Source: GWE2-42-39 sp034003625 (GTDB taxonomy: Bacteria > Bacteroidota > Bacteroidia > Bacteroidales > Prolixibacteraceae). From it: DNA of 64,000 nt. The position numbers and the translations under genes were made by a program. Positions 25,129-34,603 of the stretch are shown here, piece after piece. Within the stretch, counting starts at the first letter, position 1, and each line of letters opens with the position of its first letter. The notes under the pieces were generated by a model that saw only the letters and a list, made by a program, of their open reading frames with translations, had not been told where the DNA came from and did no database searches. Location: contig JAVEYG010000014.1 of assembly GCA_034003625.1 (NCBI GenBank), positions 1 through 64,000 of the forward strand, read 5' to 3'.

Positions 25129-28074
25129 ATGAAGACATACTGGAGAAGTTTAGACGAACTGGCCGATCCGAAGGAATTCAGGATAAAAGAGGCGCGGGAT
25201 GAAGCCCGGCAAAAAAGTTTGTTGCTGAAAAAAGACGGGGAAGTAAGCCCATCATCGCGGCGCGATTTCCTGAAAACGCTCGGGTTCAGCCTGGCCGCCG
25301 CATCTATTGCCGCCAGTTGCAAACGTCCTATCGAAAAGGCGATACCCTACCTGATCAAACCGGAAGAAATTACCCCGGGCATGGCCAGTTATTACGCGTC
25401 GACTTACTACGATGCCGGCGATTACTGCAGTGTGCTGGTAAAAGTCCGCGATGGAAGGCCCATCAAAATTGAAGGTAATTCGCTCAGCCCGGTTTCACAA
25501 CAAGGGACCAGCGCGCGGGTGCAGGCTTCCATCCTGAATTTATACGATGGGGCCCGTTACAAATCGCCCATGCATTCGGGAGCTGAAACCAGTTGGGAAA
25601 TGGCCGATACCGAGATCATTGAAACCCTGCGAAAAATTCAACAGGAGAACGGCAAAACGGTTTTACTTACTTCAACCATCATTTCACCTTCAACTCAAGC
25701 CATTATCCAACAATTTCTGAGGAGAAATCCAAACACGGAATGGATCCGGTACGATGCCATTTCCGCCTCCGGGATGCTGGCCGCCAACGAAAAATCGTTC
25801 GGGTTAAATGCCATCCCCGACTATCGTTTCGACAAAGCAAAACTGGTGGTCAGTTTCGGCGCCGATTTTCTGGGTACCTGGCTTTCTCCGGTAGAATATA
25901 CCAAACAATACACATCGTCCCGCAATCTGCGCGACGGGCAAAAAGAAATGCTCCGCCACTACCAGTTTGAAGCTGGAATGACATTGACCGGATCGAATGC
26001 CGATGTGCGCTTTCCGGTGAAACCTTCGGAAGAGGGCGGTATTGTGCTGGCGTTGTACAATGCCATTGCCAAAGCCAAAGGGGCAGAAACCCTGACCGGT
26101 CCGTCAAGCACTGTCGATATCAGTGGGTTGACAGAGGAACTTCTTTCTGCCGAAGGAAATTCAATAATTATTTCGGGTAGTAATGACGAAAATATCCAGT
26201 TGGTGGTAAACGCCATTAACCAGTTACTGGGCAACTACGGACATACGATTTTCTGGGATAACCCGCTGCAAATCCGCCAGGGACGCGACGAGGCAATGAA
26301 CGCCCTGATTGCTGGCCTGGAAACCGGAAAAATTTCTGCCTTACTGGTTTGGGACGCTAACCCTGTATTTGATCATCCGAAGGGAAAAGCAATTGAAGCA
26401 GCAATAAAAAAACTAACATTGTCGGTTTCGTTTGCCGAGCGAAAAGATGAAACAGCGAAAGCATGTCAATACATTTTACCGCAACCAAATTACCTGGAAA
26501 GCTGGGGCGATTTTGAACCCAAGAGTGGTATCCTGAGCCTGGCCCAGCCCACCATTGCGCCGTTGTTCAATTCCCGTCCGGTCCAGGAAACCCTGCTGAA
26601 ATGGTCGGGCGAAGCGCTCAGCTACAAAGAATATCTTCAGGAATTTTGGCAGGCCAATTTTTTTTCGCAGCAAAATGAATTTACCGACTTCCGCATGTTC
26701 TGGAACGATTCGTTGCAAAAAGGTATTTTTTCTTTTCCCATGAAAAACGAACCACCCTATTTTGCAAATGGGTTAGCCGAAGCCGGACAAAAAATCCCTT
26801 CGCCAAAAAGCGGGATTGAAATTGTGCTGTATGAAAGTATTGCCATTGGGAACGGCAAATACGGCAACAACCCGTGGTTACAGGAATTGCCCGATCCAAT
26901 TGCAAAAATCAGTTGGGACAATTTTGCTGCCGTTCCGCCTGCTTATGCCGAAGAAAACGGGCTGAATAACGAAGACGTAATCACCATTAACGGAATGGAA
27001 TTGCCGGTATTTATCCAGCCCGGACAGGCAAAAGATACGATTTCCGTTGCGCTTGGCTACGGACGTGTCCATGCCGGTAAAGTAGGCGAAGAAGTCGGAA
27101 AGGATGTTTATCCGTGGGTACGGATTGAAAACGGGAACCGTTGCTATCATATTGAAAATGCGAATGTTTCAAAAGCGGAAGGCAAAACCTTTGAGCTGGC
27201 CATCTCTCAGACGCACCATTCGATGGAAGGAAGGCCCATTGCCCGCGAAACCACTCTGGAAGAATATATTAAAAATCCTTCAGCAGGAAATGAATTGAGA
27301 AAGAAGCACCAGGAACACGCCGTAACCCTATATGAAAAGATGGACTTCCCCGGCCACCACTGGGGCATGGCTGTCGACCTGAATTCATGTACCGGCTGCG
27401 GCAACTGCGCCATTGCATGCCAGGCCGAAAACAACATCCAGGTGATCGGGAAAGAACAGGTGCGCAACCGCCGTATCATGCACTGGATACGCATCGACCG
27501 GTACTATTCGGAAAACCCGGAAAACCCCGATGTTTCGTTCCAGCCGGTGATGTGCCAGCATTGCGACAATGCGCCCTGCGAAAATGTCTGCCCGGTGGCT
27601 GCCACGCCGCACAGCAACGAAGGCCTCAACCAGATGGCTTACAACCGTTGCGTGGGTACCAAATATTGCGTGAACAACTGTCCGTACCGGGTGCGCCGGT
27701 TTAACTGGTTTCAGTATGTGAACAACGACCAGTTCGATTACAACGCGAACAACGACCTGGGCCGTATGGTGCTAAACCCCGACGTGACCGTCCGTTCGCG
27801 CGGAGTCGTCGAAAAATGTTCAATGTGTGTGCAACGCATCCAGGAGAAAAAACAGGAGGCCAAACTGGCCGGGCGTAAAATTGAAGATGGCGAAATAAAA
27901 CCTGCATGCGCCCAGTCGTGTCCCGGAAACGCCATTGTATTTGGCGACCTGAACGATCCGAACAGCCGTATCTCGAAGCTCTTTAAAGACGGGCGCAATT
28001 ATCATCTGTTAGAAGAACTGCACACCCTTCCATCGGTGGGTTACCTGACCAAAGTGAGAAATAAAATTGTCTGA
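25129..28074 (+). CDS. actB: Alternative complex III subunit B, iron-sulfur protein
   Basis: 981-residue fusion of a molybdopterin-oxidoreductase-like domain with a four-cluster ferredoxin domain. A twin-arginine motif (SRRDFLK) followed by a hydrophobic stretch lies at about residues 44-65, so it is exported folded. The C-terminal part carries the cysteine groups CTGCGNCAIAC, CQHCDNAPCENVC, CVGTKYCVNNC and CSMC...CAQSC. In characterised complexes the Mo-like domain holds no molybdenum cofactor and the ferredoxin part takes electrons from quinol at ActC and hands them to ActA. Length fits the family. Confidence 0.94.
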   Translation: MKTYWRSLDELADPKEFRIKEARDEARQKSLLLKKDGEVSPSSRRDFLKTLGFSLAAASIAASCKRPIEKAIPYLIKPEEITPGMASYYASTYYDAGDYCSVLVKVRDGRPIKIEGNSLSPVSQQGTSARVQASILNLYDGARYKSPMHSGAETSWEMADTEIIETLRKIQQENGKTVLLTSTIISPSTQAIIQQFLRRNPNTEWIRYDAISASGMLAANEKSFGLNAIPDYRFDKAKLVVSFGADFLGTWLSPVEYTKQYTSSRNLRDGQKEMLRHYQFEAGMTLTGSNADVRFPVKPSEEGGIVLALYNAIAKAKGAETLTGPSSTVDISGLTEELLSAEGNSIIISGSNDENIQLVVNAINQLLGNYGHTIFWDNPLQIRQGRDEAMNALIAGLETGKISALLVWDANPVFDHPKGKAIEAAIKKLTLSVSFAERKDETAKACQYILPQPNYLESWGDFEPKSGILSLAQPTIAPLFNSRPVQETLLKWSGEALSYKEYLQEFWQANFFSQQNEFTDFRMFWNDSLQKGIFSFPMKNEPPYFANGLAEAGQKIPSPKSGIEIVLYESIAIGNGKYGNNPWLQELPDPIAKISWDNFAAVPPAYAEENGLNNEDVITINGMELPVFIQPGQAKDTISVALGYGRVHAGKVGEEVGKDVYPWVRIENGNRCYHIENANVSKAEGKTFELAISQTHHSMEGRPIARETTLEEYIKNPSAGNELRKKHQEHAVTLYEKMDFPGHHWGMAVDLNSCTGCGNCAIACQAENNIQVIGKEQVRNRRIMHWIRIDRYYSENPENPDVSFQPVMCQHCDNAPCENVCPVAATPHSNEGLNQMAYNRCVGTKYCVNNCPYRVRRFNWFQYVNNDQFDYNANNDLGRMVLNPDVTVRSRGVVEKCSMCVQRIQEKKQEAKLAGRKIEDGEIKPACAQSCPGNAIVFGDLNDPNSRISKLFKDGRNYHLLEELHTLPSVGYLTKVRNKIV

Positions 28075-28096
28075 TGTTCAACAATAATTGGCAAGC

Positions 28097-29479
28097 ATGT
28101 ATAAAACTGAAATCCGAGGAAAACTGATTAACGGCGACAAATCGTTGGGACAAATCTCGCAGGATATCCTGCGCCCCATTGATGCCAGGACCCCACTCTG
28201 GTGGTATGTGGCCATGACTGTCAGCCTGGCGATGTTTGGCTGGGGGTTGTACTGCAAATATGTTACCGTTACTCAGGGAATTGGCACCTGGGGGGTAAAC
28301 AACACCGTTGCCTGGGGCTGGGCCATCATCAACTTTGTATGGTGGATTGGGATCGGCCATGCAGGAACAGCATTTTCTATCTTCCTGCTCATTCTGCGGC
28401 AGAAGTGGAGAACAGCCATCAACCGTGCCGCCGAGGCAATGACCGTGGTGGCGGTACTTTGTGCTTCCCTTTTCCCGCTGCTCCACATGGGGCGTCCCTG
28501 GCTGTTCTTTTATATTTTTCCGTACCCCAACACCCGCGGCCCTCTGTGGGTAAATTTTAACTCGCCGCTATTCTGGGATTTTGTGGCCATCTCGGCCTAT
28601 ATGCTCATCTCAGCCAGTTTCTGGTATTTTGGGATGGTCCCCGATTTTGCAACCATACGCGATACCACCAGGTCGAAGGTCAAAAAGGCCATATACGGAT
28701 TTTTTGCTTTTGGCTGGGTAGGTTCATCCAAAGAATGGCTGCGCTACGAAGGCCTTTCGTTTGTACTGGGCGGAATTGCCGCCGTGCTGGTTGTTTCGGT
28801 ACATTCCATCGTATCGACCGACTTTGCCGTTTCAGTGGAACCCGGATGGCACACCACCATTTTCCCTCCTTATTTCGTGGTAGGCGCTATTTTTTCCGGT
28901 TTTGCAATGGTCCTCACCCTTGTGACCCTGATGCGGAAACTTTACAAGATGGAGGATTTCATCACCGACTCGCATGTCGATGCCGTGTGCCGCATTCTGG
29001 TCTTTATCTCACTGATCATGGGAACAGCTTATATTACTGAAATATTCATGGCCTGGTATTCCGGTTCCGAATACGAAATGTATACCTTCTTCAAAAACCG
29101 GATTACCGGCGAATATGCTTTGCAATTCTGGGGAATGTTCATTTTCAATGCCATTATTCCGCAGCTCTTCTGGTTTAAAAAAGTACGCAGCAAATTATGG
29201 GTGGTATTCATCATCTCCCTGCTGATCAACTGGGGAATGTGGTTCGAGCGGTTCAATATTGTGATCACTTCGCTCAGCCGCGATTACCTGCCTGCCAACT
29301 GGGCCGAATATCATCCATCCTGGGTTGAAATCGGTTTCTTTGTGGGCACACTGGGCATGTTTGCCGCCGGCGTATTGTTGTTTTTCCGCTATATCCCGAT
29401 GATTGCCATCAGCGAAATCAAAATGGTTTCGAAATACGACAAGCCAATGCCTGAACCTAAAATCAAACATCATGACTAA
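28097..29479 (+). CDS. actC: Alternative complex III subunit C, NrfD-like quinol-binding protein
   Basis: 460-residue NrfD/PsrC-type membrane protein with about ten hydrophobic helices, the main quinol oxidation subunit of the complex. The ATG at 28097 (MYKTEIRGKL) is preferred over an in-frame TTG at 28088. Segment WWIGIGHAGTAFSIFLLILRQ and the following MTVVAVLCASLFPLLHMGRPW are characteristic of the family. Its stop overlaps the actD start by eight bases. Confidence 0.94.
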   Translation: MYKTEIRGKLINGDKSLGQISQDILRPIDARTPLWWYVAMTVSLAMFGWGLYCKYVTVTQGIGTWGVNNTVAWGWAIINFVWWIGIGHAGTAFSIFLLILRQKWRTAINRAAEAMTVVAVLCASLFPLLHMGRPWLFFYIFPYPNTRGPLWVNFNSPLFWDFVAISAYMLISASFWYFGMVPDFATIRDTTRSKVKKAIYGFFAFGWVGSSKEWLRYEGLSFVLGGIAAVLVVSVHSIVSTDFAVSVEPGWHTTIFPPYFVVGAIFSGFAMVLTLVTLMRKLYKMEDFITDSHVDAVCRILVFISLIMGTAYITEIFMAWYSGSEYEMYTFFKNRITGEYALQFWGMFIFNAIIPQLFWFKKVRSKLWVVFIISLLINWGMWFERFNIVITSLSRDYLPANWAEYHPSWVEIGFFVGTLGMFAAGVLLFFRYIPMIAISEIKMVSKYDKPMPEPKIKHHD

Positions 29480-29993
29480 AAAATACCTGGTCGGCGTTTT
29501 CGACGATGAACATACCTTAGTTGATGCTTTCGAAAAGATTCTTGATAAAGGAGTAACGGTAGAGGAAGTATATACCCCTTACCCCATTCATGAAATCCTG
29601 CACGGTATGAAAAAAAAGACACGCATCACGCATGCCGCTTTTTTCTACGGTCTATTTGCCGCCATTGGCCTGCTCGGGTTTATGTACTATGCTGCCGTAA
29701 TCGACTGGCCCCTGAACTTCGGGGGAAAACCATTCAACACATTTCCGTCGTTTATGGTGGTATCAATCGTGGCAACCATTCTTTCCATTACCCTGCTCAC
29801 CCTGTTTACGTTCTCGGCAAGAGCAAGGGTGTTTCCGGGGAAAAAGGCCGAAATTATTGACATCCGGGCTACCGATGATAAATTCATCATGGTGCTCGAC
29901 AAATCCGGGCCTGACTTTGACGAACAGACCGTAACCGAACTGTTTAAAGCAAATGGCGCTTCGGAAGTGTATGAGAAAGAAAGTAGTAAGTAG
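29472..29993 (+). CDS. actD: Alternative complex III subunit D (DUF3341)
   Basis: 173 residues. A short cytoplasmic domain (MTKKYLVGVFDDEHTLVDAF ... VYTPYPIHEIL) is followed by two membrane helices (about 55-80 and 95-120) and a C-terminal soluble tail. This is the DUF3341 layout of ActD. The start at 29472 overlaps actC by 8 bp, supporting translational coupling. The next gene on the strand is an unrelated AT-rich insert, not actE. Confidence 0.92.
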   Translation: MTKKYLVGVFDDEHTLVDAFEKILDKGVTVEEVYTPYPIHEILHGMKKKTRITHAAFFYGLFAAIGLLGFMYYAAVIDWPLNFGGKPFNTFPSFMVVSIVATILSITLLTLFTFSARARVFPGKKAEIIDIRATDDKFIMVLDKSGPDFDEQTVTELFKANGASEVYEKESSK

Positions 29994-30052
29994 TAAGCGG
30001 TCATTTTTAAAAGACAGGACCAACCATAGATAACAATAAAAAATAGAAAAAT

Positions 30053-30628
30053 ATGAGAAAAATAATTTCATTTATGCACATATCGCTTGATGGTTTTGTA
30101 GCAGGGCTGAACGGAGAAATGGGCTGGATTAAAGTTGATGAAGAGATTTTTGATTATGTCGGGAAACGGATAAGCGAAGGCGACACTGCATTATATGGAC
30201 GAGTAACTTATCAGATGATGGAAAATTACTGGCCTACCGCAGGAAACAAGCCAACAGCTACCAAACACGACATTGAACATTCAAAGTGGTATAAAAATGT
30301 TCACAAAGTTGTTTTATCAGGAACAATGAAAGATGCGGATTTGCCTAACACAACAATTATTAGCGAAAACCTTTCGGATAAAATAAATGAAATAAAACAA
30401 TCCCGAGGGAGTGAAGACATTTTGCTTTTTGGTAGTCCGACAGCAACACATTCACTTATTCAACAAAACTTAATTGACGGTTACTGGCTATTTGTTAACC
30501 CGATTATTCTTGGACAAGGCATTCCATTGTTTGTAGATATCAAAGACAAAATAAAACTAAAACTATTGACTACCCGACAATTTACTTCCGGGGTAACTGA
30601 ACTGAATTACACAGTGGATAGACAATGA
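30053..30628 (+). CDS. Dihydrofolate reductase-like (RibD C-terminal family) protein inserted in the act operon
   Basis: 191 residues of the RibD_C/YyaP-type dihydrofolate reductase fold: MRKIISFMHISLDGFVAG at the start, the NADPH-binding region DILLFGSPTATHSLIQQ, and NPIILGQGIPLF near the end. These proteins are widespread, mostly of unknown substrate, and not housekeeping FolA. It separates actD from actE. Composition is foreign to the operon: 41 G+C in 120 bases (30301-30420) against 30 in 60 in actD (29821-29880) and 29 in 60 in actE (30961-31020). It probably moved in as an independent gene. Confidence 0.9.
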   Translation: MRKIISFMHISLDGFVAGLNGEMGWIKVDEEIFDYVGKRISEGDTALYGRVTYQMMENYWPTAGNKPTATKHDIEHSKWYKNVHKVVLSGTMKDADLPNTTIISENLSDKINEIKQSRGSEDILLFGSPTATHSLIQQNLIDGYWLFVNPIILGQGIPLFVDIKDKIKLKLLTTRQFTSGVTELNYTVDRQ

Positions 30629-30638
30629 CAAAGAAATA

Positions 30639-31226
30639 ATGCGGACTATGAATATCAGGAAATATAAATCATCATTCTTTTTTGTCCCTGCCTTATGGTT
30701 GCTGGTTTTCTTTGTGTTGCCGGCCTGCGACCATACCCGAAAAACCACAGGCTGGGAGTATTTCGACGACATGGCACATTCTGCCGCATATGAGACCTAC
30801 ACAGCCAACCCGAATTTTGCCAACGGCAAAACCATGCAGGCACCCGTTGAGGGGACCATTCCGCGTGGTTTTATGCCTTATCCGTATGAAAAAACCGATG
30901 AAGACCGGATAAAAGCGGGCGAAAACCTGAAGAATCCATTGGAATGGAATGATCAACACATGGAACGCGGCAAAAAAGTGTATACCATTTATTGTTCAGC
31001 TTGCCACGGTGACATGGGCGATGGAAAAGGCCGTCTGTATACCTCAGGCAAGTATCCGTTTCCCCCGGCAAACCTGTTGAGCGACAAGATAAGAAACAAT
31101 CCTGAAGGAGAAATTTACCATGTCATTTCGGTAGGGTTCGGCGTGATGGCCGAACACGGATCGATGATCAGCCCCGACGACCGGTGGAAAGCCGTGATGT
31201 ACATAAAAAAACAGCTGCACCAATAA
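30639..31226 (+). CDS. actE: Alternative complex III subunit E, monohaem cytochrome c lipoprotein
   Basis: 195 residues with a signal sequence ending in a lipobox (FVLPAC, Cys near residue 30) and one haem motif CSACH at about residue 119; the sixth-ligand methionine is likely in the GVMAEHGSM segment. This is the periplasmic electron carrier subunit of the complex, passing electrons to a cytochrome oxidase or soluble cytochrome c. Two possible ATG starts, 30639 and 30648. It begins 10 bp after the inserted DHFR-like gene. Confidence 0.92.
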   Translation: MRTMNIRKYKSSFFFVPALWLLVFFVLPACDHTRKTTGWEYFDDMAHSAAYETYTANPNFANGKTMQAPVEGTIPRGFMPYPYEKTDEDRIKAGENLKNPLEWNDQHMERGKKVYTIYCSACHGDMGDGKGRLYTSGKYPFPPANLLSDKIRNNPEGEIYHVISVGFGVMAEHGSMISPDDRWKAVMYIKKQLHQ

Positions 31227-31252
31227 TATTGAATGAGATAAAACCTGAAGCA

Positions 31253-32413
31253 ATGGACGAGAAATTCATTATTCCAAAGAAATTTAAAACCGCCAGCTAT
31301 GCCTTGATTGCCGTTGGCGTACTGGCTTTTACCATCGGCTTTGTCACCGATGCACAACGCACCTGGGCCAATTATCTGCTGAACAACTATTATTTTGTGT
31401 CGATCGCCATTGGCGCTGCATTTTTTATTGGCATTCAATATATTGCCCAGGCCGGATGGTCGGCTGCCTTCAAGCGCGTCCCCGAAGCCATGACGGCTTA
31501 TCTGCCTTTTGCAGCCTTGTTTTTCCTGCTTCTTTTCTTTGGGATGCACTCGCTGTATCACTGGTCGCACGAAGGAATTGCCGAAGCCGACGAATTGATC
31601 GCCCACAAGCAACCTTACCTGAACATCCCGTTTTTCTTTCTCCGCGTCGTTGTTTTCTTCGGATTGTGGATACTGATGACCCGGCTGATCCGCAAAATAT
31701 CAATTAAAGAAGATATAGAAGGCGGCCTTGCTTATTTTCACACGTCGGAACGCTATTCAAAAATATTGATTTTCATTATCGCCATTTCGTTTACGCTCTT
31801 TGCCGTTGATATGCTGATGTCGCTCGAAGTACACTGGTTCAGTACCTTGTATGCCGCAAAAAGTTTTATTTCGGCATTCTATCACGGGGCAACCATCATC
31901 ACGCTGATTGTCATCATCCTGCACCATGCGGGCTACCTGAAAATGCTCAACAATAGCCATCTGCACGACTTTTCGCGGTATATTTTCATGCTGGCCATTA
32001 TCTGGGGTTATTTCAACTTTGCCCAGTTTATGCTGATCTGGTACGGAAATATCCCGGAAGAAACCAGTTTTTATGTACACCGCTGGCACGGGGAGTTCAA
32101 AATCCTGTTTTTTGCCAATATCCTCATCAACTGGTTCCTGCCGTTCATCGTGCTGATGCCGCGCAAAACATCGCGCAGCAAACCGGTGCTGGTCCCGGTC
32201 ATCCTTATCCTGATGGCAGGCCAATACATGGAATTGTACTACGATATCTGGCCTGCCGTACTGCATGAAGCCAAATTCGGGTTGCTTGAAATCGGCTCTT
32301 TCCTAGGTTACCTGGGGTTGTTTGGGCTGGTTACAGCCACTGCTTTATCGAAAGCCAACCTGGTTCCCAAAAACCATCCGTACATAGAAGAAAGCGTGTA
32401 CCATCATTTTTAA
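31253..32413 (+). CDS. actF: Alternative complex III subunit F, membrane protein
   Basis: 386 residues with about ten hydrophobic helices; paralogous in fold to ActC within the complex, and forming the second membrane half. The ATG at 31253 (MDEKFIIPKKF) is the family start; a longer frame from 31184 overlaps actE and is rejected. It is the last act gene. No coxA/coxB genes follow, unlike many act clusters; the next gene is convergent (M13 peptidase) with only 9 bp between stops. Confidence 0.92.
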   Translation: MDEKFIIPKKFKTASYALIAVGVLAFTIGFVTDAQRTWANYLLNNYYFVSIAIGAAFFIGIQYIAQAGWSAAFKRVPEAMTAYLPFAALFFLLLFFGMHSLYHWSHEGIAEADELIAHKQPYLNIPFFFLRVVVFFGLWILMTRLIRKISIKEDIEGGLAYFHTSERYSKILIFIIAISFTLFAVDMLMSLEVHWFSTLYAAKSFISAFYHGATIITLIVIILHHAGYLKMLNNSHLHDFSRYIFMLAIIWGYFNFAQFMLIWYGNIPEETSFYVHRWHGEFKILFFANILINWFLPFIVLMPRKTSRSKPVLVPVILILMAGQYMELYYDIWPAVLHEAKFGLLEIGSFLGYLGLFGLVTATALSKANLVPKNHPYIEESVYHHF

Positions 32414-32422
32414 ACCGTTGAA

Positions 32423-34447
32423 TTACCAGATCACAGCCCTGTCGCCTTCCGCAAGGTACATGGCATTGCCTTCTTTTACATCGAAAGCAGAATGGAATTC
32501 GGGCATGTTGCGGAGTGGTCCAAGCACCCGGTAACGTCCAAGCGAATGCACATCAATTTTTGTGAGCCGGAGCATCTCTTCATTACGAATGTTTTGTGCC
32601 CAAATATGGGCATACGCCAGGAAGAAACGCTGTTGCGGGGTAAACCCGTCGATCGGTTTTTCCTTACCGGTCACCACATGTTGCAAAGCCTGGTACGCAA
32701 TGTTCAGTCCGCCCAGGTCGGCAATATTCTCGCCCAGGGTCAGCTTGCCGTCGGCTTTAATGGTATCGAGCACCGTGAATTGCGAATACTGGTTTATCAA
32801 TACTTCCGCCCGCTCGTTGAAACGATCGGCATCCCGGGTTGTCCACCAGTCGTTCAGGTTGCCATCCTTATCGTATTGACGGCCCTGGTCGTCGAAGCCG
32901 TGGGTCATTTCATGGCCAATCACCACACCAATAGCCCCGTAGTTCACGGCATCGTCAGCATTCAGGTAAAAAAAAGGAGGCTGAAGGATAGCCGCCGGGA
33001 ACACAATTTCGTTGGTACTCGGATTGTAATAGGCATTCACCATTTGCGGCGGCATATACCATTCGCTTTTATCTACCGGCTTGTTTACCTTGCCAATCAT
33101 TCGTTCAAAATCGAACACTCCCGAGTTCAGCACGTTCTGCACATAAGCGCCTTTCTCTACTTTCAGCGCCGTATAATCTCTCCATTTATCGGGATAACCC
33201 ACTTTTACATTGATTGCATCCAGTTTCTCAAGCGCTTTTTGTTTGGTGGTATCGCTCATCCAGTCTACATTACGGATGCGTTCGTCCAGTGATACGCGCA
33301 GATTTTCAACCAGTGCAACCATCCGTTTTTTGGCTTCAGGTGGAAAATATTTCTTTACGTACAACTGGCCTACCGCCTCGCTGAGCGCACTGTTAACTGT
33401 TCCCTGCACCCTTTTCCAGCGCGGGCGTTCGGCCTGTTTACCGCTCAATGTTTTTCCATAGAAATCGAAATTCAGGCCGGCAATATCTTTGGTAAGGTAA
33501 TCGGCCATGAAATTGGTAAACTGATATTTCATGTATAATTTCCAGGTGTCAAGCGGTTCGCTCTGTACCAGTTTTCCGATGCCGGCAAAAAATTCGGGTT
33601 GCGAAACCACAATTTCGCCAGGATCGTTCAACCCGATTCCATGAAAATAACCTACCCAATCGTACCCCGGCGCCAGGGTCGACAAATCCGCAAGCGTCAT
33701 CTTGTTGTAGGTTTTGTAAGGATCGCGCTGGTCAAGAAGGCTCATCGACACGACAGCCATTTTCTTTTCCAGTTCATAAATGGCGACAGCCTCTCCGGCA
33801 GCAGCTTCGGACGGGCTCCCGGCATGCACCAGCAAACCGGCAATAAACTGCCTGTATTTTTCCTGAATGCCCAGCGAGCGTTCGTCGGTGTTCAGGTAAT
33901 AATCACGATTGGGCATACCAAGCCCCCCCTGATGAAGATAGGCGATCACCTGCGACGAGTTTTTCTGGTCGGCATCGGCATACAAAATGAACAGCGGATT
34001 AACCTGCATCCGGTGCCAATCGGTCACCACCTGCTGCATATCGGCAACCGTGGCGATCGCATCCACCTGTTTCCAATAAGGCTCCAAAGGACTTGTCCCG
34101 GCAGCCTCAATCGCTGCGGTATCCATTCCGCTCGCGTAAAAATCGGCGATTTTCTGCCCGATGCTTCCTTCTTCGTGCCGGGCTGCAACAATTTCAGTAA
34201 ACAAGCTTTTTACCTGTTCTTCACCGGTATCGGCCAGTTTATCGAAACTGCCATAACGGCTTTTTTCATCGGGCATGGGGTTGCGCTTTTTCCATCCCCC
34301 GTTGGCGTAGTTATCGAAATCGGCAGCCGGGCTGACCGAAGTATCCATATCCAAAAGATCGATAGCCGGCGGCTCTTTGCTTGTCTGGGTACAAGCTATT
34401 ATGCCGGCAGCCAGTAATAAGGTTAAAAAACGGTTCATGTTTCGCAT
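32423..34447 (-). CDS. pepO: M13-family metallopeptidase lipoprotein (PepO/neprilysin-like)
   Basis: 674-residue zinc endopeptidase. The lipoprotein signal MRNMNRFLTLLLAAGIIAC places Cys19 at the cleavage site, so the enzyme is membrane-anchored outside the cytoplasm. The zinc motif HEMTH has His512, Glu513 and His516; the third ligand lies in ENIADLGG. The substrate-binding NAYYNPSTNEIVFPAAILQPPF region and the C-terminus ending near W are typical of M13. Length fits. Alternative start three codons in. Likely roles are peptide processing or nutrition. Confidence 0.95.
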   Translation of the reverse strand: MRNMNRFLTLLLAAGIIACTQTSKEPPAIDLLDMDTSVSPAADFDNYANGGWKKRNPMPDEKSRYGSFDKLADTGEEQVKSLFTEIVAARHEEGSIGQKIADFYASGMDTAAIEAAGTSPLEPYWKQVDAIATVADMQQVVTDWHRMQVNPLFILYADADQKNSSQVIAYLHQGGLGMPNRDYYLNTDERSLGIQEKYRQFIAGLLVHAGSPSEAAAGEAVAIYELEKKMAVVSMSLLDQRDPYKTYNKMTLADLSTLAPGYDWVGYFHGIGLNDPGEIVVSQPEFFAGIGKLVQSEPLDTWKLYMKYQFTNFMADYLTKDIAGLNFDFYGKTLSGKQAERPRWKRVQGTVNSALSEAVGQLYVKKYFPPEAKKRMVALVENLRVSLDERIRNVDWMSDTTKQKALEKLDAINVKVGYPDKWRDYTALKVEKGAYVQNVLNSGVFDFERMIGKVNKPVDKSEWYMPPQMVNAYYNPSTNEIVFPAAILQPPFFYLNADDAVNYGAIGVVIGHEMTHGFDDQGRQYDKDGNLNDWWTTRDADRFNERAEVLINQYSQFTVLDTIKADGKLTLGENIADLGGLNIAYQALQHVVTGKEKPIDGFTPQQRFFLAYAHIWAQNIRNEEMLRLTKIDVHSLGRYRVLGPLRNMPEFHSAFDVKEGNAMYLAEGDRAVIW

Positions 34448-34603
34448 GCTGTTCTGTTAAGATTATAAGTTGTATTCCAATTTGTCTGCAAGCGTACAAA
34501 TACGTTACAACGATAGTAACAATTTTAAGCCCGACAGGTTCTGTAACCTGTTATATCTGATATGCAAAATAATTTTTACCTTGTGCAAAAAATAAAAATC
34601 AGC

